Assembly: GCF_019669965.1 (NCBI RefSeq)
Contig: NZ_AP019781.1
Coordinates: forward strand, 1,675,092-1,739,091
Direction of reading: 5' to 3'
Length of the DNA: 64,000 bases
Source of the DNA: Methanoculleus chikugoensis
Lineage (GTDB): Archaea; Halobacteriota; Methanomicrobia; Methanomicrobiales; Methanoculleaceae
Below the pieces are notes generated by a model. That model was given only the letters and a program-made list of their open reading frames with translations. It was not told the DNA's origin and ran no database searches. Of the stretch, positions 42,101 through 49,286 are shown piece by piece (position 1 is the first letter of the stretch; each line of letters opens with the position of its first letter). The position numbers and the translations under genes are program-made.

Positions 42101-43426
42101 TTCGTCGGCGACGAGGTAGCGTATCGCACCGGCGTCGTCGGAGGCTTTCCACCCGAGTTCCCGGAGGACGGAGGCCGCCGACCTTCGGATGCTCCGCTCA
42201 GGCGCACCGATGGCCTCGATGAGGAAGGGGATTACTTCGGCGCCGATCTCCCGGAGCGCGTAGCGGGCACCGAACTGCACCTCGCCGTCATCGCTGGCAA
42301 GCGCTGCGATGAGAGGCGGCACAGCGGGAGACCCGATGCGCACGAGCGTAGCTGCCGCCCCGATCTGCGCCGTAACGTCCCCGAGCGCAGCAATCAACGC
42401 AGAGATTGAGTCCTCGCCGATCAGAGCGAGGGCCTCGGCGACGCACCACCGCCGCCCGTCGTCCGCAAGGGCAAGGGCCCGAACCAGCGGTTCCACGGCG
42501 TCGGCTCCACGCTCTGCGATGGCACTGACGGCACGCCCGCGAACTCCGGCATCGTCACTCCCGAGATCGTCGATGAGCGACTCTATCGGGCGTTCATCGT
42601 CTCCCCCCGCAGCCTCACAGATGGGAGGGAGGGGGGAGGTCACGGCCGCCGGCTCTTCCTCTGAGAGATCGAGTTCGAGTTCGAGTTCGGCAAGCCCGGG
42701 AGAGGGGTCGACATCTCCGTCCTCGAACTCCAGCATCTGCATGAGTTCATCGGCGCTGAGGGAGTCGGGGTGCGGCGCAGGCTGGTCGTCCGGAACGCCG
42801 GGCATGCCGTCATCCAGGAGAGAAAAGTCCGGGAAGTCTTCTGCCGCAGAAGGCTCCGTAGGGGAGAGAGCATCGACTTCGTCCGGGGGGGCAAGACCCC
42901 CGGGGCCGTCCGCAGGAGGCGCCGCCGGGGAAGGAACGGTAACCGTTTTGTCCGGCGAGACGAGTTCGTCGAACCGCCGGAGAGCATCGGGGACGTTCTC
43001 AAGCCTCTCGAGGACGCTCGCCCTACCGTCGGCCGGAGCATGCCTGCGCGGGGGGGTCTCGACGGACAAACCGGCAACCGGGGGTTTGGGGGCGCCCTTA
43101 CTTTCGCTCTCTTCGGTATCCTTCTTTATCCAGTGCCTGATAAGCGAAGAGCCGTTCGGCCCGAAGAGCCCGGGCAGGCAAACGATGGGCAATACTGATT
43201 CAACCGCCGGCATACCCGGCACTCCCGCACCGGGCAGAAGAAGGAAAAGACATACGATCCCGAAGATCGCGCAGATCAGGGCACGGAACGCCGGAAAAGG
43301 TGCACGGTCGTCACCGGGCGCTCGCCCATCCGCGGATACCGGCAACACCATCACTATACCGCGGATTTCGGCTGCCGGATCGGTGGATTGGCTGTCCGGG
43401 AATGCTCGTCGGCCCTCGATGCACAT
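39131..43426 (-). CDS. giant HEAT/PBS-lyase repeat membrane protein
   Basis: Protein of about 1431 residues. A hydrophobic N-terminal segment (RALICAIFGIVCLFLLL and following) anchors it. A Pro/Glu/Asp-rich linker (about 90-270) leads to a long array of HEAT repeats of about 31 residues, often with AVEPLI and ALGEIG, filling the remaining 1150 residues. The array is organised in larger blocks, each opened by a GW-x-P ... YL(I/V)A-x-x-x-W element; five of these are visible. Such solenoids act as protein-binding scaffolds. The ATG at 43426 fits a TATA box at 43450-43457 (leaderless). Partners are unknown. Confidence 0.85.
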   Translation of the reverse strand: MCIEGRRAFPDSQSTDPAAEIRGIVMVLPVSADGRAPGDDRAPFPAFRALICAIFGIVCLFLLLPGAGVPGMPAVESVLPIVCLPGLFGPNGSSLIRHWIKKDTEESESKGAPKPPVAGLSVETPPRRHAPADGRASVLERLENVPDALRRFDELVSPDKTVTVPSPAAPPADGPGGLAPPDEVDALSPTEPSAAEDFPDFSLLDDGMPGVPDDQPAPHPDSLSADELMQMLEFEDGDVDPSPGLAELELELDLSEEEPAAVTSPLPPICEAAGGDDERPIESLIDDLGSDDAGVRGRAVSAIAERGADAVEPLVRALALADDGRRWCVAEALALIGEDSISALIAALGDVTAQIGAAATLVRIGSPAVPPLIAALASDDGEVQFGARYALREIGAEVIPFLIEAIGAPERSIRRSAASVLRELGWKASDDAGAIRYLVADEAWLDVADYGETAVDPLIRILKSPDRGVWWNAARTLGEIGAAAVDPLVELLHEAGDEIRPLAAMALTEIGSPAVEPLIGLLSVPSLRRTAAAALAKIGEPATEACIRALDSADGEAQETLQEVLGALGEPAVPALIQSLTSGKSRIRSQVAKILGRMNWEPWSDSERAWYLVAREEWMELALMGSPAVEPLIRMLSGDDARIRCEAAATLGEIGDPAAVGALVDALADEAVAPVAADALVAIGKPAVAPVLELLEGGVGGARESAVEVLGRLGTPEAVPAIVELVRTGEDRLHRKAVDALIGIGAPAVDALIPLLGEESDGQAGAAAALTGIGAPALEPLAGALGGENSSIRMGAARVLEQLGWAPEARTAEEIVYLIALQRWPEIVDIGAPAVDHLVPRLGDLDPAVQAGAMEALVGLGAPAVPSLILLLGRKALRDPAVETLVAIGEPAVEPLIQVLEKTRLRKTAAGVLVRIGGSAAGALVPVLGNPGIGQTAAGILEAMGEEAFDLLVEALGNDDALIRQRAGDLLAGLGEAVAAPLVEALGHPDDAVRLGAIDVLTRLGSLVVDLLMQTLNDERYLVRLGAAEVLGRAGWEPRTESETVSYLIAKEQWASVAGIGPGAVGPLIRTLNDPDSAIQMGAARALGLIGAPAVARLIYELRIEQDGTQRKAVEALKMIGEPAVIPLIEALQDRDWQIRLGAARALVGIGDPAVEPLVRALRAAPPTIRMGAAATLGKIGNPAATEPLIDALLHDDHRLGRVVVRALGVMSEPAVRPLLRVLRDGNEAARKGAVAALVLIGEPAARLLPGALTDEHFRVRAGVADALDHLGWSPATGEETVVYLIAKERWGDLARVGAAAVEPLVRVLGDHDDSIRRRAAMILGEIGDPRAIPGLMSLLHDDYYSVRREVAAALVAIGAPAVDPVVSALGDPDGDVRKRAADVLAEIGDARAIAPLEGIFDDEDWYARKAAENAVERIRERPVIRPDHRA

Positions 43427-43732
43427 AATGAAAACTCTACGTCTAAAAATTAAATATGTTTGTTTCTCTCGCCCGGGAAATAAAAAAATCATTATATATC
43501 ACCTGTTTCAGGAACGAATATTAGCTGCCCGGACCCCGGGGTCGCCGGGCAGCGTCTGCACCGGACTGATGAGGCGTATCAGGCGGCGGTCACAGGTACG
43601 GTGCCGCATGGAGCGTTGCAGCGACGTGACCGATCAACCGCTATTTGCGGCATGGGCAGGAAAATCCGGAGAACTACGGCCCTGCTGCCGAATTAACCCC
43701 ATCGGCACCTGAATCAATCCACCAACGGCCGA
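43427..43732. promoter_or_regulatory. promoter region of the HEAT-repeat gene
   Basis: On the minus strand, atatttaa at 43450-43457 is centred about 27 nt before the ATG at 43426, so transcription probably starts at that codon. A second TATA-like element (atatataat, near 43486-43494) lies further upstream. The remainder, 43500-43732, has no supported gene and separates the HEAT gene from the DUF6573/HTH gene on the same strand. Confidence 0.45.
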
Positions 43733-44344
43733 TCAGAATCCTTCGTTCATGATCCGGTTGAGTTCCGAACGCTTGATCCGCCAGGTTCCCCCGCACTTGA
43801 CCGCCGGAATCCGCTCCTCCCGGATGAACTCCCGGATCCGGCCGGGAGTGAAATTCAGGGTCGAAGCAACGTCGTCGACGGTGAGCATTGCGTCGCCCGC
43901 GTTGTGGTGGTGGCCGCACCCGATCGTCTCCCAGTTCTCGTCCGGCAGCATGATGGTGATGACCGGTTCGCCGTCGTCCCCGGGGGAGACCGCAGCCTTG
44001 AACGTCAGGGTGGGAACAAGGCCGTTCTGGTAGAGGCTGACCTGAAACTCGAACTCCTCCTCGGTCGTCGTGTGGGCTTTGGCCCGGAACGCGTGAAGGG
44101 TGTCCCAGAGGTTCTCCGTAACGGTCTCCTGCGGGATGTTCGGGAACGGAACCATACTCTGTGCGGCCCGTGCCGAGACGGCAAGAGGGAACGTGATACC
44201 CAGATCCCTTCCCATCCGGGTGATCTCGACCAGATCGCCGTCGTCGATGGCGTCCTGGCGCGTCTTCCTCTGCTGTTCCGGGTCGGCCAACCCCCAGGTG
44301 TCTTCCGGTGTCCGTAATCGTGCTCTTCGTATCTCCATGGTCAT
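43733..44344 (-). CDS. DUF6573-like domain fused to excisionase-type HTH
   Basis: Protein of 203 residues. The N-terminal part matches the DUF6573 pattern: DLVEITRMGRDLGITFPLAVS, a central LWDTLHAFRAKA, and the near-invariant PGDDGEPVITIMLPDE at 121-136. DUF6573 proteins are mostly found on plasmids and conjugative elements. A His-rich hinge (CGHHHNAG) links to a MerR/excisionase-like helix-turn-helix (LTVDDVASTLNFTPGRIREF ... GGTWRIKRSELNRIM, about 154-199). Both ATGs at 44344 and 44338 are possible. It is probably a DNA-binding regulator of mobile-element origin, divergent from the CARF-like operon. Confidence 0.7.
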   Translation of the reverse strand: MTMEIRRARLRTPEDTWGLADPEQQRKTRQDAIDDGDLVEITRMGRDLGITFPLAVSARAAQSMVPFPNIPQETVTENLWDTLHAFRAKAHTTTEEEFEFQVSLYQNGLVPTLTFKAAVSPGDDGEPVITIMLPDENWETIGCGHHHNAGDAMLTVDDVASTLNFTPGRIREFIREERIPAVKCGGTWRIKRSELNRIMNEGF

Positions 44345-44631
44345 ATCTCTCCGGAATAATTCCGCGCTCTACTATACCACTATGGGGATATCGATCATAA
44401 AATATTTACCAAAAATTTCGCGGTATTTTCCGATTTATTCCACGTTAAAGGCTTATTTAGAAGGGGCCGCGAGTGAAATGCCCCCATGATCCGGCAAGAA
44501 CGGTCCTCCGACTCCAGGAAACGCGAATACAGAGCCAATAATGCAAAAATAATGAAGCAAAAGGTTCAGAATGGCTCCCATGAATCCCAATCCCGGGAGG
44601 GCTGCTCCGACAAAGCCTATATAGCATCAGG
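44345..44631. promoter_or_regulatory. divergent promoter region with TATA at 44618-44623
   Basis: An AT-rich gap between the DUF6573/HTH gene and the CARF-like operon. TATATA at 44618-44623 would place the plus-strand transcription start near 44646, just before the GTG at 44647. AT-rich sequence at 44380-44460 probably serves the minus-strand gene. No ORF is supported. Confidence 0.45.
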
Positions 44632-45159
44632 GTGAGTCTTGAGGCAGTGATTGTCCCCGTGACACCCGCTTCCGGCGACGCCTACATAGCACTTCTCGGC
44701 CGCTCAACATGGGCGCTCGTCAACGCTTATCACGCAGTCCTGCGTGAGAAGGGACTGCGCCCCGAACGGGTCATTATCGTCACCGAAGAACCCTACGCGC
44801 AGGAAGCATCGGTCGCGGCCGAAGCAATCGGAGTCGTTTCGGAGGGATACGGGTTCGCCCCCGCGATCGAAACGGAGATCCTGCCCGAAGCGGACTTCGT
44901 GAGGACCGGACAGACGATCAGGTCGCTTGCCGGTGATCTCATCGAGCAGGGACTTCACGTGGCGATTGACATCACCTCCGGCAGGAAAGTCACGGTCGCC
45001 GGGGCGCTCATTGCGGTCTCGGTCGCGGGACTCGATATCCGGCACATCTATTATCTTGCCATGAAGAACACCGACGACGTTGCAAAGCCCTACATGATGA
45101 TTCCGCACCAGATCCAGCAGATCCGGGATATCATGGAGGACGCGGGGGCGAGAGGATGA
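44632..45159 (+). CDS. standalone CARF-like Rossmann-fold protein
   Basis: Protein of about 175 residues. The first strand (VIVPVTPASG) and GRSTWALVNAYHAVLREKG-x-RPERVIIVTEE follow the CARF pattern, and AIDITSGRK at 111-119 with AGALIAVSVAG matches the CARF (D/N)-x-TGG-(T/R)-K ligand-binding loop. In CRISPR type III systems such domains bind or cleave cyclic oligoadenylates; single-domain examples include Crn1 ring nucleases of similar size. No CRISPR genes are present here. GTG at 44632 is the longest start; the TATA box favours GTG at 44647. The stop overlaps the PIN gene (ATGA). Confidence 0.65.
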   Translation: MSLEAVIVPVTPASGDAYIALLGRSTWALVNAYHAVLREKGLRPERVIIVTEEPYAQEASVAAEAIGVVSEGYGFAPAIETEILPEADFVRTGQTIRSLAGDLIEQGLHVAIDITSGRKVTVAGALIAVSVAGLDIRHIYYLAMKNTDDVAKPYMMIPHQIQQIRDIMEDAGARG

Positions 45160-46163
45160 ACGATGCGATCGTCAGGGAGGACGAACTGCAGGTTCTCATC
45201 AACAGCCTCGATGAGATCCGCATCAGGTACCCCCTCTACGAGGGCGATATCCTGGTCGCACGCCCCGAAGGTACCGGGTTTTCGCTCGAACTGCCCGCGC
45301 CCCGCGAGACCTTCCAGGACTGGGTCGCCGAATACGAGCCGGTCTCCGCGGAACTTCCTTCCTACGCCGATCTCCAGGAATGCATGTTTGCAAGCGGGGT
45401 CGCCCGCTACGTGAACCATGCCGCCTTTGAATCGATGCTCGCATCGTATGGGCAGCTCAAGAAGGCCGTCTTCTTCGGCCTGGATACGAACCTCTTCTAC
45501 CACGGGTTTGCATCGAACAATCCCCGGATCGAGCACGCTTCATACCTGATCGTCGATACCGTCCGGGACGAGATCGCGTATGCCATCAACCGCAAGTACC
45601 CGGCAAAGACGATCGGGGAGATGACGGCACTGGCGCCCGACTGCCGGGAATACATTGTGGAACTCGAGAACAAGCGGACGAAGCGGTCACGCAAAGCGGC
45701 GTATCTCGCGCTGAAGGAGTACCGCACCATCCGTGACCGGGCGACGAAGATTGCAGCCCCGGGCCCGCATACGCACCTCTCCGAGGAGAACGATTATAAC
45801 ATCGTCCGGGCGCTCCGGAAGTTCGAAGAAGAGCGGTACGCCCTCCCGGTTCTCCTGACCGCCGACATCTACATGGCCGATCTCTGCATGGCCGAGGGGC
45901 TCGAGTACTTCTACTTCGACCGCCCATATAGGTTGGAGACAACAGCCTGCACGGCGCCGGCGTTCCGGCGACTGCTCTTCAACCTTGCCGCCGTCTTCGG
46001 ATTCGTGGATTGCAACGGCACCACGATCTTCGGGGAGTACGGCGGAAAGGGCAACGACCTTGACGAGCTCAAAGTCCGTTTCCGGGACGACGAGGCGTAC
46101 CGTGCATTCACGAGGGAACTCAAGATATGCAGGCACCTTACGGCACTCGGCATACCGCGGTAG
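45156..46163 (+). CDS. PIN-domain nuclease coupled to CARF-like protein
   Basis: Protein of 335 residues. A PIN fold lies in the centre: D110 in FFGLDTNLFYHGF, E139 in DTVRDEIAYAI, D213 in EENDYNIVRAL and D237 in VLLTADIYMADLCMAEG, the four acidic positions that bind metal in PIN ribonucleases. An approximately 100-residue N-terminal domain (ending SYGQLKKAVF) and a C-terminal region (about 255-335) are not recognised and may bind substrate or the partner. It starts inside the CARF-like stop, so both are made together. It probably cleaves RNA; target unknown. Confidence 0.7.
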   Translation: MNDAIVREDELQVLINSLDEIRIRYPLYEGDILVARPEGTGFSLELPAPRETFQDWVAEYEPVSAELPSYADLQECMFASGVARYVNHAAFESMLASYGQLKKAVFFGLDTNLFYHGFASNNPRIEHASYLIVDTVRDEIAYAINRKYPAKTIGEMTALAPDCREYIVELENKRTKRSRKAAYLALKEYRTIRDRATKIAAPGPHTHLSEENDYNIVRALRKFEEERYALPVLLTADIYMADLCMAEGLEYFYFDRPYRLETTACTAPAFRRLLFNLAAVFGFVDCNGTTIFGEYGGKGNDLDELKVRFRDDEAYRAFTRELKICRHLTALGIPR

Positions 46164-46822
46164 AGGCGGTCCTCTGCGACATGGATAACACCCTCTTTGA
46201 CCTTATCGGAGCGAAGCGGGAGGCATGCCGGTGCGTGGTCGACTACCTCGGAACCGGCGACCCTGAATCGCTCTTTTCACAGTTTCTCCGGGGAATTCAC
46301 GGGTTCGAGGACCACGAGAACATACGCGATTATCTCGAAAGTCTCGGGGTGTACGAGGAGCGGGCATTCGAGGTCTGCTGCCGCACCTACGAAGACGTGA
46401 AACTCAGCCTGGTCGAGGCGTACCCGGGTGTTGAGGAGACGCTCCGGTGCCTCCGGGACGCCGGGATCGCTCTCGCGGTCGTGACCGACGCGGAGTCGTC
46501 CCAGGCACACCGGCGGCTCGAAAAGACCGGGCTCATCGATTACTTCGAGACCGTGGTGACCCCGGAGGTCTCGGGCCGGCGGAAACCGGAGCCCGACTCA
46601 CTCGTCTACGCTCTCCGGCGGCTCGATGCGGCTCCGGCGCGGGCGATGATGGTGGGCGACAGTCTGGTCCGCGACATCGCTCCGGGGAGAGATCTCGGGA
46701 TGGTGACCGCGTTCGCCGCCTACGGCGACTGGCGCGACGGCAGCGTGGCGGAGATAACGGCCGATATCGTTCTCGCAGAGTTCGGCGAACTCACCGACCA
46801 CCTGGGCATTACGGGCCGATAG
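46127..46822 (+). CDS. HAD-superfamily hydrolase, third gene of the CARF/PIN operon
   Basis: Protein of 231 residues with all HAD motifs: D18-x-D20 in AVLCDMDNTLFD, the T of VVTDAES, the lysine in SGRRKPEPD, and MVGDSLVRDI. The cap is helical (C1 type), as in phosphoglycolate phosphatase and 5'-nucleotidase-like enzymes. No start codon lies between the PIN stop and motif I, so the ATG at 46127 overlaps the PIN gene by 37 nt. The overlap suggests a shared transcript. It could dephosphorylate a nucleotide or a cleaved RNA product. Confidence 0.85.
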   Translation: MQAPYGTRHTAVEAVLCDMDNTLFDLIGAKREACRCVVDYLGTGDPESLFSQFLRGIHGFEDHENIRDYLESLGVYEERAFEVCCRTYEDVKLSLVEAYPGVEETLRCLRDAGIALAVVTDAESSQAHRRLEKTGLIDYFETVVTPEVSGRRKPEPDSLVYALRRLDAAPARAMMVGDSLVRDIAPGRDLGMVTAFAAYGDWRDGSVAEITADIVLAEFGELTDHLGITGR

Positions 46823-46934
46823 TCCATGAATATTGGGCTCTCGCAAAGTGCTTCGTTCAACCCCGGATAGTCCGTGGTGCAGGTCCGAAATAAAAAATCA
46901 AGGTCCTGCGAGTTTGTGAAGAGGGCTGCTAACA

Positions 46935-47100
46935 ATACAACTCCCCTTCGCGACCTTCGCGTTTCGCACCTAGCGGTGCTCATGCTCCCTCCCCACAGGG
47001 GAGGTCGCACTTCGCGTGAGACTTCTTCAGCATCGCAATACATGGCCTCACGCGAAGCCCCGAAGTCCGGATGGAGACCTTTGAGGGCCTTCGCGTGAGT
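46935..47100. repeat. dispersed repeat copy 4, with 55-nt shared block
   Basis: Contains cttcgcgaccttcgcg, the block tcgcacctagcggtgctcat... to cgcacttcgcgtgag (46966-47020), ctcacgcgaagccccgaag and ccttcgcgtgag. The block at 46966-47020 recurs at 48229-48285 with few changes in the same orientation, on the other side of the methanogenesis marker 8 gene. Confidence 0.75.
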
Positions 47101-47122
47101 TAATGATAGAGCTCATTCGGGA

Positions 47123-47980
47123 TCAGCGGAGCGGCGAGGGCGACTGCGATCCCGGCACCGGGAGGCGCGCTCCGTGGACGATGACCTGCTGGTCGGTCTC
47201 CGCGACCTTCCCGAGGATGATTGCTTTCCCCGCGGCCGTCATCGCGAAGACCGGGATCGACGTTCCCGCCTGGAGGAGCGCGGTCTTCGCCGCTTCCTCC
47301 CGGACGTGCCGCGAGGCGCAGGCGGTGAGGAGATCAGCCGAGCGGGCCATAAGGGCGGCGTCCTCCCGCGAGATCCCGGTCGTGTGAACGGCGACGATCA
47401 CGGCACCGGGGAACTGCTCCCGGATAGCCGCCGCCTCGGCGGCAACGGCGGTGGTCACGGCTATCCGGCGATGGCCGAGTTCTGCCGCCAGGGCGACGCC
47501 GGCGGCCTGGTCAATCGCGGCGGTTGCAGGAGCGAGGACGACGCCCCCGTTCTCTTCGATCCGCGCGACCACCTCCGGGATCGGGCTTGTCTTCACGAGA
47601 CCCGACATCCGGCCGCCGATCCCCTGGATGAGAGCGGGGTTCGTCGCAACGAGCGTCCCGGCCCCGTCGGAGGCGATCACCGCAGCGTCGAGGTCTCCCC
47701 GGCGGACGGCGCTGCTCAGGAGTTCCGACGCCCCGAAGATGACGAAGTCCGGCCCGGCAAGAACCTCGCGCTTTGGCGTGCACATCCCGAACGACCTGAT
47801 ACGCCCCTCGATGTTTCGTTTGATCGCCTCCGGCGTCATCTCCGGAACAGGGCAGGCGAACCGCCGCGCAAGCGGGCAGTCCTCTATCTGCGGCGTTCCG
47901 ACCTCGACCACCCGGCCGTTCCGGATCACGACCCGGCATCTGCCGGCGGCCTCTACGATATGCTCGTCATGGTCGCTCAT
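47123..47980 (-). CDS. methanogenesis marker protein 8 (DUF2099)
   Basis: Protein of 285 residues of the methanogen-specific family. Characteristic stretches: GRCRVVIRNGRVVEVGTPQI, EAIKRNIEGRIRSFGMCTPK, FVIFGASELLSSAVRRGDLD, VIASDGAGTLVATNPALIQG, GIGGRMSGLVKTSPIPEV. The family occurs in nearly all methanogens, which marks the host as one; its biochemical role is not established but a link to methyl-coenzyme M reductase assembly or activation is suspected. The ATG at 47980 (MSDHDEH) is chosen over an upstream start at 48022. Flanked on both sides by repeat copies. Confidence 0.9.
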   Translation of the reverse strand: MSDHDEHIVEAAGRCRVVIRNGRVVEVGTPQIEDCPLARRFACPVPEMTPEAIKRNIEGRIRSFGMCTPKREVLAGPDFVIFGASELLSSAVRRGDLDAAVIASDGAGTLVATNPALIQGIGGRMSGLVKTSPIPEVVARIEENGGVVLAPATAAIDQAAGVALAAELGHRRIAVTTAVAAEAAAIREQFPGAVIVAVHTTGISREDAALMARSADLLTACASRHVREEAAKTALLQAGTSIPVFAMTAAGKAIILGKVAETDQQVIVHGARLPVPGSQSPSPLR

Positions 47981-48164
47981 GAAAGAACGTAGAACGGACT
48001 GGAGAATAATAGTGCCTCCCACCGACCCCGGGGTAAACCCTTATCAGATAACCATTCCATGAAATTGTAGGCAAGCCATGATACGCTTACAGCAGGGCTC
48101 TGTAGAAAACCTCTCGCTGAGGCCATACAACCTACTGTGTCCATCGACGACAGGAAAACCTTCG

Positions 48165-48312
48165 GGGAGGTCTTGTTGCTTCGCGCGAAGACGTGAAGAC
48201 GCGAAATCCAGAGAGATGTCGGCATCCCCCTTCGCACCTGACGGTGCTCATGCTCCTTCCCCTGCGGGGAAGTCGCACTTCGCGTTCTTCGCGCCTTCGC
48301 GTGGGATTCCAG
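48165..48312. repeat. dispersed repeat copy 5
   Basis: Contains gcttcgcgcgaagacg, the block tcgcacctgacggtgctcat... to cgcacttcgcg (48229-48285) and cttcgcgccttcgcgtggg. It lies between the marker 8 gene and a small zinc-binding protein gene and shares its block with copy 4. Confidence 0.75.
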
Positions 48313-48366
48313 AGGCATGTGAAGCACTTCTGCAGAGTCCGCAGCAGGTAGACGGGGTGAGGGGAG

Positions 48367-48525
48367 ATGGGCAGGATCTGTAGTCCGTTCGTCGTGATCG
48401 AGTGCAGCCGGCAGTGCGGCTTCTCCCGGCTCTACAACGAGCCCACCGAGAAGCAGAGCCGGGAGATAACCGACACGAAGACCTGTCCTGCCTGCGGCGC
48501 CCCCGTCCGGAGAAGGCTCTTTTAA
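48367..48525 (+). CDS. small Cys-rich (zinc ribbon-like) protein
   Basis: A 52-residue frame (MGRICSPFVVIECSRQCGFS...) ending CPACGAPVRRRLF. Cysteines at C-x3-C (ECSRQCG) and C-x2-C (CPACG) could form a zinc ribbon. The ATG at 48367 has a strong GAGGGG just upstream, and the DUF1624 gene starts 11 nt after its stop, so the two are co-transcribed. It is a likely real but easily missed gene. Role unknown. Confidence 0.7.
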   Translation: MGRICSPFVVIECSRQCGFSRLYNEPTEKQSREITDTKTCPACGAPVRRRLF

Positions 48526-48536
48526 CGGTGGGAAGC

Positions 48537-49286
48537 ATGTCGGGGGAGCGCTACTGGGAGATCGACCTCGCCCGGGGCGGCGCCGTCGTGACGATGATCG
48601 TCTTCCACTCGGCCTTCGATCTCAACTTCTTCGGCGTCCTGCCGCTCAACGTCTCCGGCGGGTTTCTCCGGATGCTCGCCTACCTGACCGCATCGACGTT
48701 CATCTTCCTCGTCGGGGTCTCCTTCACCATCAGCTACGCCCGGGCTTCGCGGCGGCTTGACGGGCGCGGCCTCACGCTCAAGTATGTCCGGCGCGGCCTC
48801 ACCATCTTCAGCTACGGTCTCGCCATCACCGCCGTCACCCGGCTATTTCTACCGAACGTCTACATCGTCTTCGGCATCCTGCACTTCATCGGGATCGCGA
48901 TCCTCCTCGCACCGTTCTTCGTCCGGCTCGATCCAGAGAGACTCATCATCACGAGCATCGCCTTCCTCATCGCAGGCTATGCGGCAAGCCTCGTCTCCGG
49001 CCCGTGGCCGCTCCTCTGGCTCGGCATCCGGCCGGAATCCTTCGCGAGCCTCGATTACGTCCCGCTCCTCCCCTGGTTCGGCCTCGTCCTGGTCGGGATG
49101 GCCTGCGGGCATCTCTTCTATCCGGACGGTGTGCGAGGGTTCACGCTCCGGATGGCGGAGCCGGCGGCAGCCCGTCCTCTCTCGATCCTCGGCCGGCACT
49201 CACTCCTGATCTACTTCCTGCACCAGCCGGTTATCCTCCTCCTGATCGCGGTCCTCGCGCCGGACGCGGTGACGGGGTTCTCATGA
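48537..49286 (+). CDS. DUF1624 membrane acyltransferase-like protein
   Basis: Protein of 249 residues with about seven membrane segments. The N-terminal YWEIDLARGGAVVTMIVFHSAFDLNFFG has the RG-x4-MI-x-FH pattern of DUF1624/heparan-acetyltransferase-like proteins. VYIVFGILHFIGIAILLAPF and a C-terminal HSLLIYFLHQPVI (as in OpgC/acyltransferase-3 relatives) are also typical. It may move an acyl group across the membrane; substrate unknown. The ATG at 48537 follows GGTGGGAA. Confidence 0.82.
   Translation: MSGERYWEIDLARGGAVVTMIVFHSAFDLNFFGVLPLNVSGGFLRMLAYLTASTFIFLVGVSFTISYARASRRLDGRGLTLKYVRRGLTIFSYGLAITAVTRLFLPNVYIVFGILHFIGIAILLAPFFVRLDPERLIITSIAFLIAGYAASLVSGPWPLLWLGIRPESFASLDYVPLLPWFGLVLVGMACGHLFYPDGVRGFTLRMAEPAAARPLSILGRHSLLIYFLHQPVILLLIAVLAPDAVTGFS

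Noticed and set aside
39101-42409. An 1102-codon open frame on the plus strand
   Set aside because: It runs antisense to the HEAT-repeat gene. Its composition is Arg/Pro/Asp rich with the same period as the HEAT repeats, as expected when GC-rich third positions suppress stops on the opposite strand.
44345-46822. Search for CRISPR repeats near the CARF-like operon
   Set aside because: No regularly spaced repeat-spacer pattern and no cas gene could be seen anywhere in the 64 kb; the dispersed CTTCGCG elements are irregular in spacing and too short to be an array.
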